A stretch of 64,000 nt of DNA from an uncultured Caulobacter sp. GTDB taxonomy: Bacteria > Pseudomonadota > Alphaproteobacteria > Caulobacterales > Caulobacteraceae. The translations under genes and the position numbers were made by a program. The stretch covers positions 1-64,000 of the forward strand of contig CALALX010000129.1 of the NCBI GenBank assembly GCA_937925635.1. Reading direction: 5' to 3'. This document shows positions 1 to 8,046 of this stretch, in pieces. The number at the start of each line of letters is the position of its first letter. Position 1 is the first letter of the stretch. The notes under the pieces were generated by a model that searched no databases, was not told where the DNA came from, and saw nothing but the letters and a program-made list of their open reading frames with translations.

Positions 1-464
1 GCACCCAGGCCATGCTGGCGATCAGCCTGCACGCCACCAACGACGCCCTGCGCGATGTGCTGGTGCCGATCAACAAGAAGTACGACATCGCCACGCTGAT
101 GGACGCCATCCGCGCCTATCCGGGCATCAGCAACGCCCGCCGCGTGACGTTCGAATATGTGATGCTGAAGGACGTCAACGACAGTCCCGAGGAGGCGCGG
201 GCCCTTGTCCAGCTGCTGAAGGGCATCCCGGCCAAGATCAACCTGATCCCGTTCAATCCCTGGCCCGGCACGCAGTACGAATGCTCGGACTGGGCGACGA
301 TCGAGCGCTTCGCGGCGATCCTGAACCGCGCCGGCTACTCCAGCCCGATCCGCACCCCGCGCGGCCGCGACATCCTCGCCGCCTGCGGACAGCTGAAGAG
401 CGAGAGCGAGAAGGTCCGGGCCTCCACCCGACGCAAGGCCGAGGCGCAATTCGCTTCCGGCTAG
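1..464 (+). CDS. rlmN: 23S rRNA (adenine-2503-C2) methyltransferase RlmN, C-terminal part
   Basis: This is the 3' end of a radical-SAM methyltransferase that methylates C2 of A2503 in 23S rRNA and also A37 of some tRNAs. The reading frame is open from base 3, so the gene begins left of the window and only about 153 codons remain. The segment LAISLHATND near the start and the C-terminal DILAACGQL are typical of RlmN. The cysteine in AACGQL is the one that carries the methyl group in the family mechanism. The radical-SAM CxxxCxxC motif lies outside the window. It ends 65 bases before the next gene on the same strand. Confidence 0.93.
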   Translation, partial: TQAMLAISLHATNDALRDVLVPINKKYDIATLMDAIRAYPGISNARRVTFEYVMLKDVNDSPEEARALVQLLKGIPAKINLIPFNPWPGTQYECSDWATIERFAAILNRAGYSSPIRTPRGRDILAACGQLKSESEKVRASTRRKAEAQFASG

Positions 465-529
465 AAGCTTGCGCGGCGGGGGGCGGACCGTGCTAACCGT
501 GGCCAGCGTCCTCAAGTCGGAACACCTCC

Positions 530-955
530 ATGCCGCCGCAGCTGCAGTCCCCTGAAATTCAGGCCTTCGCCACCGGCATCCCGCGCGCGCTCGGCGACGC
601 CGGTGTCACCCTTCTGATCCTCATCCTCGGCGCGGCGCTCTACGCCCTGCTGACCCCGCACCGCGAGATCCAGCTGATCCGCGACGGCAACTCGGCCGCT
701 GGCCTGTCGCTGGCCGGCGTGCTTGTCGGCCTGGCCGTTCCGTTGTCGGCCTCGCTCGGCGCCTCCAACTCGACCCTGGAGATCGCGATCTGGGGCGTGA
801 TGATCATCGCCGTCCAGCTGCTCGCCTTCCGGGTCATCGATCTGCTGCTTCACGGACTGCCACAGCGCATTCAGGATGGGGAGATTTCCGCCGCCACCCT
901 GCTGGTGGGGGCCAAGCTCGGCAGCGCCCTGATCCTCGCCGCCGCCATGCGGTAG
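530..955 (+). CDS. DUF350 family inner-membrane protein
   Basis: A 141-residue membrane protein that resembles the DUF350 (UPF0719) family. Four hydrophobic segments are visible at roughly residues 22-45, 60-80, 86-108 and 120-140. The polar stretch REIQLIRDGNSAAGLSLAG between the first two is the conserved DUF350 signature, in which an R-x-G-N loop links two helices. The function of the family is not established. The gene starts at an ATG and ends 10 bases before the GTG of the protease-like gene, so the two are probably cotranscribed. Confidence 0.8.
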   Translation: MPPQLQSPEIQAFATGIPRALGDAGVTLLILILGAALYALLTPHREIQLIRDGNSAAGLSLAGVLVGLAVPLSASLGASNSTLEIAIWGVMIIAVQLLAFRVIDLLLHGLPQRIQDGEISAATLLVGAKLGSALILAAAMR

Positions 956-965
956 CCGCCTCGCC

Positions 966-1799
966 GTGCATTTCCCCCGCCTTCCCGACTGGCTGGTCTA
1001 TATCGCCATCATCGCGGCGCTGCTGATCGCCTCGGTCAGCCGCCGTGAGCGGGCCGACGCGCCGCCGCCGCCGCCGCCGGTGCCGGGCGAGGAAGGCGTG
1101 CCGCTCGGACCCTCGTCGCCGTTCGACCCGTCGGTCGTGGTCGAGGTGCCCGGCAAGAAGGCGCCGGGGTCGGGCACGGCCTTTTCCGTGTCCGACAGCG
1201 GCATATGGCTGACCGCCCGCCACGTCGTCGACGGCTGTCGCCAGACGGCCCTGGTCGTGGCCGAGGGCCGTGGCGTCGAAGCCCAGGTCCACATCGATCC
1301 GTCCGGCGAGGCGGCTGTGCTGACCACAGACGGCGGCGCCCCGGCCCTGCCGCTGATGACGGACGACACGCGCTTGAAGCGCGGCGATCTCGGCTATCAT
1401 CCCGGCTTCCCGCAGGGCCGTCCGGGCGAGGCCGTCTCGCGACTTCTGGGTCGGGAGAAGCTGATCGTTCGCGGTCGCGGCGCGCGCGAGGAAAGCGTGC
1501 TGGTCTGGGCCGAGGTCGGCCGGACCGACACCCTGAAGGGCACGCTGGCCGGCCTCTCCGGCGCCCCGGCCCTGGACTCGGCAGGGCGGGTGATCGGCGT
1601 CACGGTGGCCGAGGCGCCGCGCCGTGGTCGCATCTACACCACCTCGTCGGCGACCATGGTCAGCGCCCTGCGATCCTCGCGCCGTCGCCCCGCGAGCTTC
1701 GCCACCGGCGAGCCGGTGAACATCGAGAACTACGGCCGCGTCGCCGACGGCCTGCGCCGCGACCTGCGCGTCGCCCAGGTGGTCTGCCTAGGGACCTAG
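966..1799 (+). CDS. Membrane-anchored trypsin-like serine protease (S1 family), atypical triad
   Basis: A 277-residue protein with a GTG start. One N-terminal transmembrane segment (about residues 10-24) is followed by a proline-rich linker (DAPPPPPPVP) and a trypsin-like domain facing the periplasm. The catalytic His is in TARHVV (His86) and the nucleophile is in GLSGAP (Ser199), a variant of GxSGGP. The usual third member, the Asp of the DxAvL motif, reads Glu115 in SGEAAVL, so activity may be altered. There is no PDZ domain, unlike DegP or DegS. Its TAG stop overlaps head-on with the TAG stop of ampG in the shared sequence CTAG. The substrate is unknown. Confidence 0.72.
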   Translation: MHFPRLPDWLVYIAIIAALLIASVSRRERADAPPPPPPVPGEEGVPLGPSSPFDPSVVVEVPGKKAPGSGTAFSVSDSGIWLTARHVVDGCRQTALVVAEGRGVEAQVHIDPSGEAAVLTTDGGAPALPLMTDDTRLKRGDLGYHPGFPQGRPGEAVSRLLGREKLIVRGRGAREESVLVWAEVGRTDTLKGTLAGLSGAPALDSAGRVIGVTVAEAPRRGRIYTTSSATMVSALRSSRRRPASFATGEPVNIENYGRVADGLRRDLRVAQVVCLGT

Positions 1800-3502
1800 G
1801 CGGGTTCGGGATGGGCTTCCTCCGCCTTGGCGTCCATGACCCGGGGCTGCCGGATCGAGACCCAGAATGAGAGGGCGATCGCGAGGATCCCGATCACGGC
1901 GGAGTAGATGAAGAAGGCCATGTAGCCCGCGCCCATGGACTGGGCGCTGACCCCGAGCTTGGCCCCCGCTCCGGTCAGGCTTTCGGGCGGCAGGTTGTTG
2001 AACAGGCCCTTCAGCGCGGCGAGCGGCCCCCCGGCCTCGGCCGACTTCGCCGATCCCTCGATGATGCGACCCGTCTGGGACGCGATCAGCTTACCGGGCA
2101 GGGCATACAGCGATGAGAACAGCGCGTACTGGGTCGCCGTGAAGCCGGCGGTCGTCAGGCTGGACATGTAGGAGATTAGCGCCGTGCCGGCGATGCCGCT
2201 GGCGACGTTGTCGACTCCGATCGCGATGAACAGCGCCGGCATGTCGTGGCCGGTGACCGCGAGCCAGGCGAAGACCAGGTTGCTCAGCGGCTGCGCGAAG
2301 GCGCCGATGATGAGCGCCCTCATCAGGCCGAAACGGATGACGATGACGCCGCCGAGGAAGACGCCGGCCATCGAGGCGACCACGCCGAACAGCTTCCGGA
2401 CCTCCGCGATCTCGAGCTTGCTGAAGCCGAGGTCCATATAGAAGGGGTTCATCAGGTTCAGGACGAAGTCCGAGACCCGGTAGAGGCAGATGGTCGCCAG
2501 GATGAGGCCCGCTACGCCGGAGAACCGCTTGGTGAACTGGAAGAGGGGTTCGCCGAGGGCCGTCGACAGGTAGACGCCGGGCTTCGTCCGGACCCCGGGG
2601 ATGGGCCACGCGGCCAGAACCACGACGACCAGACCGGCGGCGACGCCGGCGAGTTGCAGCCACAGTCCGTTGGGCTTGGCCTTCCAGGCCTCCGCCAGCG
2701 CCTCGCCGCCGAAGAGCTTCGACAGCAGGCCGGCGTCACCGCTTAGACCGGACCCGAGCAGAAGCGCCCCGAAGGCGATGATAGCCAGCCGGACGAGCCA
2801 CTCGCCCAACTCGAACGGTCGCGACTGGCGAACGTCCTCGGTGTGGATAGGCCGGATCGTATGCTCGCGCTCTCGCGGCGCGAGCAGGGTCGCCGAGAGG
2901 CCGATGACCATCGCCGCCGCCATGGCCGCGTAGGCCATGTTCCAGCCGAACTGGGTCGCCAGGATCAGGGGGCCGGCGCCGGCCAGGATCATGGCCAGGC
3001 GATAGCCCCACTGGATCGTCACGACCAGGGCGCCCTGCCCCTCCTCGTCGATGATCTCGATCCGCCAGGCGTCGATCACGATGTCCTGCGTCGCCGCCGT
3101 GAACCCCACAGCCACCGCGAGCAGCGCCATGAGGCCGAGGTTCGCCGCCGGGTTGACCGCGGCGATTCCCAGGAGGCCCAGAATGATGACCAGCTGGCAG
3201 ACCAGGATCCACGCCCGCCGATGGCCCAACAGTCCGTTGAGGCCCGGGACCTTCACGCGGTCGATCAGGGGCGCCCACAGGAATTTGAACGAGAACGACA
3301 GCGTCGCCAGGCTGAACAGGCCGATGACAGACAGCGACAGGCCGGCCTCGCGCAGCCAGGCCGACAAGGTGTCGAAGATCAGCATGTAGGGCAGGCCCGA
3401 GCTGAACCCCAGACCCATCATCACCAGGGCGCGTCGATCGCCGAAGAGCGCCAGGGTCTGCAGAAACGTCCGCTTCGGCGCGGCTTTGACGTCCGTGGTC
3501 AT
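1796..3502 (-). CDS. ampG: AmpG-type muropeptide permease (MFS)
   Basis: A 568-residue major-facilitator transporter of the AmpG type, which imports GlcNAc-anhydroMurNAc muropeptides across the inner membrane for cell-wall recycling. GFSSGLPYMLIFDTLSAWL near the N-terminus and the later ATQDIVIDAWRIE are AmpG hallmarks. More than ten hydrophobic helices are visible. The protein is longer than the usual 490 or so residues because of an insert around residues 240-310 with two extra hydrophobic stretches. I chose the ATG at 3502 because GGGGGAAG lies just upstream. An in-frame start at 3538 exists but lacks such a site. It ends in a 4-base tail-to-tail overlap with the protease gene. Confidence 0.85.
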   Translation of the reverse strand: MTTDVKAAPKRTFLQTLALFGDRRALVMMGLGFSSGLPYMLIFDTLSAWLREAGLSLSVIGLFSLATLSFSFKFLWAPLIDRVKVPGLNGLLGHRRAWILVCQLVIILGLLGIAAVNPAANLGLMALLAVAVGFTAATQDIVIDAWRIEIIDEEGQGALVVTIQWGYRLAMILAGAGPLILATQFGWNMAYAAMAAAMVIGLSATLLAPREREHTIRPIHTEDVRQSRPFELGEWLVRLAIIAFGALLLGSGLSGDAGLLSKLFGGEALAEAWKAKPNGLWLQLAGVAAGLVVVVLAAWPIPGVRTKPGVYLSTALGEPLFQFTKRFSGVAGLILATICLYRVSDFVLNLMNPFYMDLGFSKLEIAEVRKLFGVVASMAGVFLGGVIVIRFGLMRALIIGAFAQPLSNLVFAWLAVTGHDMPALFIAIGVDNVASGIAGTALISYMSSLTTAGFTATQYALFSSLYALPGKLIASQTGRIIEGSAKSAEAGGPLAALKGLFNNLPPESLTGAGAKLGVSAQSMGAGYMAFFIYSAVIGILAIALSFWVSIRQPRVMDAKAEEAHPEPA

Positions 3503-3539
3503 GAGGCGCTTCCCCCGAAGCGGGACGGCGCCCCGCAAA

Positions 3540-5048
3540 TCAGGCGCCGACCTTGGCCTCTCGCGCGCCGTCCGTCCAGCCGACCCAGCGGGCCAGGACG
3601 GCCCGCAGGGCGGACTCCGTCAGCGGCTTGGTGAGGAAGTCATCCATGCCCGCCGCCAGGCATGCGCGGCGGTCGTCCTCGAAGGCGTCGGCGGTCAGGG
3701 CGACGATCGGCGTTGCGACGCCCTTGGCGCGGATGACGCGGGCGGCTTCGACTCCGCCCATGCCGGGCATGCGCACGTCCATCAGCACCAGGTCGTAGCG
3801 GGCCGAGGCCAGGGCGGCCACGGCCTCCTCGCCGCTGCCCGCCCGGTCGACCTGGGCGCCCTCGCGCTGCAGCAGCGTGCGCGCCAACAGGGCATTGATC
3901 GGATTGTCCTCCGCCAGCAGCACCCGGGCCCCGGGCGCGGACGCCTCGGCGACGCGCTCGTCGTCCTGCGGCCTGACGCCGGCTTGGTCCACACCGAGCG
4001 CCGCGAGCACGCGGGCGGCGACCGAGGCGGGCCGGAGCGGTTTGATCAGATAACCCGCGAAACCCGCGGCGCGGCTGCGGGCGATGCGGTCCCGCTGGTC
4101 CGGGCGCAGAAGGATCAGGCTCGTCCTGCCGGCCGGCGCCTTGATCAGCCTGCGGCCGTCGGCCAGGGCCTGGTCGATCAAGAGCACCGCCTCGGGCGGC
4201 GCGATGATCATGAGATCGTCAAGACTGGCCGCCGCGGCCGCACGACCGCCCAGCCCCTCGATCTGGCGGGTCGCCGCGTCGCGCACCACGGCGCTCGGGG
4301 ACGCGACGCCGACCAGCTGGCCGGTCAGAGGTTGCTCGGCGATCCGCGGTGCGACGGCGGGCAAGGCGGCCTCAAGCCAGAACTCGGCGCCGCCGCCGGC
4401 CGCGTCTTGGACGCCGACCGCGCCGTCCATGGCCCCGGCCAGGCGGCGCACGATCGCCAGGCCCAGGCCCGCGCCGTTCAGGCCCGCCCCGCCATGCGCC
4501 GGATCGGCATGCACGAAGGGCTCGAAGATCTTGTCACGCAAGGCGACCGGCACGCCTGGGCCGGTGTCGCGCACCGCTAGACGGACGAGCCCGGCTCGCG
4601 TGACGCCCGCGGACAGCAGAACGCCGCCGGACTCGGTGAACTTGACCGCGTTGCCCGCGAAGTTGAGCAGCACCTGCCGCAGCCGCCCTTCGTCGGCGGA
4701 GACCGCCGGCAGGTTCGGTTCGGCCGTCCAGGCGATTTCGAGGCCCTTTTCGTGCGCGCGAGGGCTCATCAACTCGGTGACCTGACGCAGAAGATCCGCC
4801 AGGTCACAACGGGCCGGATGCAGCTCGATCTTGCCCTCGCCAAGCCGGGCCAGGTCGAGCACGTCGTTGACCAGCGTCAGCAGATGATCCCCGCTCTCGC
4901 GAAGCGCCGCGACATAGTCCTTCTGCTCGGCGGTCAGCTTCGTGCCCTCGAGCAGGCGCGCCATGCCCAGCACGCCGTTCAGAGGCGTGCGGAACTCGTG
5001 GCTCAGCGTGGCCAGCTGTTCGGGCGTGATCGGACGGGCCTTGGACAT
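3540..5048 (-). CDS. shkA: Hybrid histidine kinase, ShkA-type (kinase, pseudo-receiver, receiver)
   Basis: A 502-residue soluble hybrid kinase. In order it has a HisKA domain starting almost at the N-terminus (SHEFRTPLNG, His17), a HATPase (NAVKFTE, DTGPGVP, GAGLGLAIV), a degenerate receiver (about 243-350) without a phospho-Asp, a linker containing QDDERV, and a true receiver with LMDVRMPGM (Asp424) and KP at 474-475. This order matches Caulobacter ShkA, which phosphorylates TacA for stalk genes when c-di-GMP binds the pseudo-receiver. Arg319 and the Y-x-I-x-P-x-R run at 333-339 fit the c-di-GMP-binding residues I recall for ShkA. The ATG at 5048 is preceded by GAGG; a TTG at 5096 overlapping the hfaB stop is the alternative. 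Confidence 0.78.
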   Translation of the reverse strand: MSKARPITPEQLATLSHEFRTPLNGVLGMARLLEGTKLTAEQKDYVAALRESGDHLLTLVNDVLDLARLGEGKIELHPARCDLADLLRQVTELMSPRAHEKGLEIAWTAEPNLPAVSADEGRLRQVLLNFAGNAVKFTESGGVLLSAGVTRAGLVRLAVRDTGPGVPVALRDKIFEPFVHADPAHGGAGLNGAGLGLAIVRRLAGAMDGAVGVQDAAGGGAEFWLEAALPAVAPRIAEQPLTGQLVGVASPSAVVRDAATRQIEGLGGRAAAAASLDDLMIIAPPEAVLLIDQALADGRRLIKAPAGRTSLILLRPDQRDRIARSRAAGFAGYLIKPLRPASVAARVLAALGVDQAGVRPQDDERVAEASAPGARVLLAEDNPINALLARTLLQREGAQVDRAGSGEEAVAALASARYDLVLMDVRMPGMGGVEAARVIRAKGVATPIVALTADAFEDDRRACLAAGMDDFLTKPLTESALRAVLARWVGWTDGAREAKVGA

Positions 5049-5092
5049 CCAGCCATCCTCGCAGACGCGGCTTAACGGGCGGTCAAGCCGCG

Positions 5093-5974
5093 TCAAACGG
5101 CGCCCGGCGCCAGGGGGTCGCCGGAGTAGGCGAGACAGGGATCAGGCGACAGGCCGTAGAGCCGGCCCATGAACTCGACCGTCGCGCGTTCGATCAGGCT
5201 GCGGACTCCCAACTGAAGCGGCTCAAGCTCGCCTTGGCCGGCCGAGATGTCGATCACTCGTGAGCCCATGAAGGCGAAGCCGCCGCCACCCACCTCGCGG
5301 CCATAGATCTGCTTCTGGTAGGACACGACATCGACGACGCGCATGGTGCGTGTGTCGACGAGGCGAAGGTCGACGCCGACGTTCATCACATAGGATCGGC
5401 CGCCCAGGACGGCCCGCGCCGAGTCCTTGCCGCCGCCGCCGAGGCCGGCCTCCAAAGAGCTGGAGCGGATGTTGTAGTTCAGCTCCGTGATGCCGCCCGT
5501 GATGACGTAGTCCGACCCCAGGTACTGGCCGGGCCGCACCGGCCGGTAGGCGCCGGGCGCGGTCGCATCGGCGTCGCCGATCAGCTTGTTGTTGGCGTAG
5601 CGGAGCTCCATCTCGGGGACCTGGACGTCGACCCGCTCGACGATATCGGCGCCGGCCTTGGCGAGAGCGGAGATCGCCATCAGCGAACCGCCCTGGGTCA
5701 GCTTGGGCCCGCCCATGTTGTCTTCCTGCTTGCCCGTGTAGTCGGCGATGCGGCCCACAGCGATGACGGGCGAGGCGCGGCGCGAGGCGCGCGCCTGCTC
5801 GCCGATGCAGAACAGCGCGCGCGAATAGGGCGTCGTGTTGCTCGTGGCGGGCGCCGAGCCGGCCGGGCGGGCATAGAGGCCGCTGGCGTCGACCTTGGGC
5901 GCGGGCGCGGAGGCGCAGGCCGCCAGGGCGAGGGCGGCGCCGGCCAGCACGGTCATGAAGGCGAGTCTGGTCAT
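5093..5974 (-). CDS. hfaB: Holdfast-anchor lipoprotein HfaB (CsgG family)
   Basis: A 293-residue lipoprotein with a signal peptide and lipobox LAAC (lipidated Cys20), followed by a CsgG-like domain. SPVIAVGRIADYTGKQEDN, GGSLMAISALAKAG, YVITGGITELNYNIR and the glycine-rich GLGGGGKDSARA / GGGGFAFMG strands are typical of the outer-membrane secretion pore of curli and holdfast-anchor systems. In Caulobacter, HfaB secretes or stabilises HfaA and HfaD, which fix the polar holdfast to the cell. It is the last gene of a three-gene leftward operon, 24 bases after hfaA. No hfaD-sized gene follows; shkA lies downstream instead. Confidence 0.85.
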   Translation of the reverse strand: MTRLAFMTVLAGAALALAACASAPAPKVDASGLYARPAGSAPATSNTTPYSRALFCIGEQARASRRASPVIAVGRIADYTGKQEDNMGGPKLTQGGSLMAISALAKAGADIVERVDVQVPEMELRYANNKLIGDADATAPGAYRPVRPGQYLGSDYVITGGITELNYNIRSSSLEAGLGGGGKDSARAVLGGRSYVMNVGVDLRLVDTRTMRVVDVVSYQKQIYGREVGGGGFAFMGSRVIDISAGQGELEPLQLGVRSLIERATVEFMGRLYGLSPDPCLAYSGDPLAPGAV

Positions 5975-5998
5975 GGGGGACCTCCTGGGTCTTCCGGG

Positions 5999-6394
5999 TC
6001 AGTCGTTCGTGGGCGCGCTGGCGCCGGTGCGGGCGGTGATATCGCCCGTGTTGGTCTGCACCGCGTCGATGATGATGGTGTTCCAGGATCCGCTGGCGTC
6101 GACCGTGATCTGGTTGCCGATCGCGACGGCTGTCTGGCCCGGCGCGCTCCAGCCCGGGAAGCTCGAACCGCCGGGAAGCGGGTCACGTCCGCCATTCACG
6201 ATCACCAGGTTTCCCGAGGCGTCGCGCTGGCTGTAGTCGACCGCTGTCGCCCCGGCGGGAGCGCGATCGCCATAGCCGCGCGTCATGCCGGCGGCGGTCG
6301 GCAGGGCGACGGGGGCCGCTTGTCCCAGGGCGGAGCCGGGCGAGGCGGACGCCGTAAGGACGGCCAGGGCGGCGAGCAGGGGGGCCTTCAACAT
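5999..6394 (-). CDS. hfaA: Holdfast-anchor protein HfaA-like
   Basis: A 131-residue exported protein with a signal peptide (about residues 1-25, ending ALGQ) and a short mature domain rich in Gly, Asn, Ser and Thr. VDYSQRDASGNLVIVNG and GQTAVAIGNQITV resemble the curli-subunit-like HfaA of Caulobacter, a component that attaches the holdfast polysaccharide to the cell. The identification leans on its position directly upstream of hfaB, because small surface proteins of this type diverge quickly. The ATG follows an AGGACAAC leader. A strong stem-loop at 6418-6442 separates it from the upstream repeat-protein gene. Confidence 0.68.
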   Translation of the reverse strand: MLKAPLLAALAVLTASASPGSALGQAAPVALPTAAGMTRGYGDRAPAGATAVDYSQRDASGNLVIVNGGRDPLPGGSSFPGWSAPGQTAVAIGNQITVDASGSWNTIIIDAVQTNTGDITARTGASAPTND

Positions 6395-6417
6395 GGTCGT
6401 TGTCCTCTTGGGGGGGA

Positions 6418-6442
6418 GCCCCGGCGCGCTTGGCGCCGGGGC
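6418..6442 (-). other. Intercistronic stem-loop between repeat protein and hfaA
   Basis: The arms GCCCCGGCGC and GCGCCGGGGC (10 pairs) enclose a 5-base loop. No T-run follows in the direction of transcription, so it is more likely an mRNA-stabilising or partial-attenuation hairpin. It would favour expression of the upstream structural protein over hfaA-hfaB. Confidence 0.5.
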
Positions 6443-6450
6443 GCGCCGGA

Positions 6451-7056
6451 TCAGAAGCCGGTGATCGACAGGCTGTTGCCGATCGCGGCCGACGTGGCGG
6501 TGACCGAGGCGTTGACCTCGCGGACCGTGACGTTGGCGGTGCTGCCAACAAAGGCGCCGTTGGCCTGGTACGAGTTCGCGTACCCGAAATCGCCCGAGAT
6601 CGAGGCAGAGTTCGAGATCGCCGCGGCGGTCGCCGAGACGTCGCCGGCCACGTCGCTGATGGTGCCGTTCAGGGTGGCCGAAGGGTCGTAGTTGGCCATC
6701 TGCGTGTTGCTGATCGAGCCGGCGCCGTCGACATTGATGGTCGCGCTGTTGGCGATGGCGGCGGCGGTGGCCGTGACGTCGCCGTTGACGTCGCGGATCG
6801 TGCCGTTCAGCTCGGCCGTGGCGTCGCCCCAGAAGCGCTGGGTGTTGGTGACGTAGCTGCCGCTGGTCCCCTCGACGGTGAGGCTGTTGCCAATGGCGGC
6901 CGAGGTCAGGCTGACGTCCTTCTGAACGTCTTCAACAGTCGCGTTGAGCTTCGACTTGACCGTCGACGAGTTGGTCTGGGTGGTCGACACGCTCTGCGCT
7001 TCAGCGGCGCCCGCGAAGGCGGTCAGGGCGAGGCCCAGGATGACGAATTTTTTCAT
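6451..7056 (-). CDS. Secreted protein with four 46-residue repeats, first gene of the hfa operon
   Basis: A 201-residue exported protein. The signal peptide ends AEA at residue 20. The mature part consists of four imperfect repeats with the core LNgTi-DV-gDVsaTaAAIgNS; the AAI-NS motif recurs at residues 52-58, 98-104, 144-150 and 189-195, a period of 46, 46 and 45. Each unit is rich in Ala, Asn, Ser and Thr, and there is no cysteine. This suggests a beta-structured surface fibre subunit exported through the HfaB pore. HfaD of Caulobacter is a secreted partner of HfaA and HfaB and could be related, but hfaD normally lies after hfaB, so I leave the name open. GGAG precedes the ATG. Confidence 0.72.
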   Translation of the reverse strand: MKKFVILGLALTAFAGAAEAQSVSTTQTNSSTVKSKLNATVEDVQKDVSLTSAAIGNSLTVEGTSGSYVTNTQRFWGDATAELNGTIRDVNGDVTATAAAIANSATINVDGAGSISNTQMANYDPSATLNGTISDVAGDVSATAAAISNSASISGDFGYANSYQANGAFVGSTANVTVREVNASVTATSAAIGNSLSITGF

Positions 7057-7371
7057 GACTTAGATCTCCATTCAGCCGGTTGTTCGGCAATTGGAGATCA
7101 AGCAGTCGTCGTGCCACCTAATACTTGAATATACAATATTAACTACGAGGCTGACAATTTAATGTCTTGTAAAACATGCTTTCGGGGTGACGCTCCCAGG
7201 CGGGCGAAACCGCCGAATCCGACTCGCCTCACAAGGGAGCGGCGATTAACCCAGCGCCCCGCCGGGACCATCCGGATGGGCGCCGTAGATTTCAATTCGG
7301 CACGGCCACGGCGCCCAGAATGGCACAGTTCGGTTCAGGGTCGGGAAATCTCCTTCCGCCACATTCAGCCC
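7057..7371. other. Intergenic region between the divergent hfa operon and the PilZ gene
   Basis: These 315 bases hold the leftward leader (7057-7125), the AT-rich promoter segment (about 7120-7170) and, from 7170, GC-rich sequence that is open in the frame of the PilZ gene. I see no further gene here. The upstream in-frame codons of the PilZ gene look non-coding in composition. Confidence 0.5.
7130..7157 (-). promoter_or_regulatory. Possible promoter of the repeat protein-hfaA-hfaB operon
   Basis: Reading leftward, TTGTCA (7157-7152) and TGTATA (7135-7130) are separated by 16 bases. They lie in a distinctly AT-rich stretch (7120-7170), about 75 bases upstream of the first ATG. The -10 region overlaps the small inverted repeat AATAT-ACA-ATATT. 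The assignment rests on consensus match and position only. Confidence 0.4.
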
Positions 7372-7662
7372 ATGGAAGCTCTGAACGCCGCGTCGCCGAC
7401 CCGCCTCCCTGAACGCCGCCGGCAACGTCGCCAGCGTGTCTGGCTCGCGGGCGAACTGCACGCCGGCGGCCGGACGCTGGCGACCTGTCAGGTGCAGAAC
7501 CTTGACGCCGCTGGCGCGCAGGTGCGGCTGGACGGCCCCTGCCTCCTGCCGGTGAAATTCGACCTCGCGCTGCCGGCCGCGGAAACCCAACGCCAGGCGA
7601 CCATCCTGTGGCGGCGGGGCCTGCTGGTCGGCCTGCGTTTCGCGCAGGACCCGGCTTGCTGA
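7372..7662 (+). CDS. Small PilZ-domain protein
   Basis: A 96-residue protein that is almost entirely one PilZ domain, the c-di-GMP-binding beta-barrel. The N-terminal arginine cluster RRRQRRQRV supplies the RxxxR motif. NLDAAGAQVRL stands where the family has (D/N)xSxxG, with Ala replacing Ser. ATILWRRGLLVGLRFAQ is the usual closing strand pair. I chose the ATG at 7372; the frame is open from 7162, but the added residues have no PilZ character. The gene converges on the membrane-protein gene at 7669. The change in the second motif means c-di-GMP binding is not certain. Confidence 0.72.
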   Translation: MEALNAASPTRLPERRRQRRQRVWLAGELHAGGRTLATCQVQNLDAAGAQVRLDGPCLLPVKFDLALPAAETQRQATILWRRGLLVGLRFAQDPAC

Positions 7663-7668
7663 AACGCC

Positions 7669-8040
7669 TCAGGTCCGGCGACTGCGCAGCAGATAGGTCA
7701 GGAACAGCGCCGCGAACGCCAGGTCGCCGAGTGACAGCAGGAAGGCCGTGGATTGCAGGGCCGTCGCGCCGCCGCTCAGCCAGACCAGCAGTGGAATCGG
7801 GGCCTTGCCGATGACGCCCAGCCAGAGGATCGGTCGGTTGGCGACCGGGTCGCGGGCGACCATGGCGTAGCCTATCCCGAGCACGACGATCAGCAGCGAG
7901 GCCATTCGCGTGGTCAGCAGGTCCTCGGGGATGGGCTGGCCGACTCCCGCCAGCATGGCTTCCGGCGCCAGCAGCATCGGCAGGCCGACCGCGAAATTGA
8001 ACAGCGCCGCCAGGGCGAAGATCGCGGTCCAAACTCGCAT
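7669..8040 (-). CDS. Small membrane protein, four helices
   Basis: A 123-residue hydrophobic protein with four predicted transmembrane helices, at about residues 5-27, 45-63, 70-92 and 97-118. It ends in a positively charged tail LLRSRRT. I do not recognise a named family. It lies 6 bases after the MoaD-like gene and is probably the third gene of the BNR-protein/MoaD-like operon. No catalytic motif is visible. Confidence 0.65.
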   Translation of the reverse strand: MRVWTAIFALAALFNFAVGLPMLLAPEAMLAGVGQPIPEDLLTTRMASLLIVVLGIGYAMVARDPVANRPILWLGVIGKAPIPLLVWLSGGATALQSTAFLLSLGDLAFAALFLTYLLRSRRT

Positions 8041-8046
8041 GATGGT

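Noticed and set aside
6451..7056. hfaD
   Set aside because: It precedes hfaA rather than following hfaB and is built from short repeats; the identity was left open.
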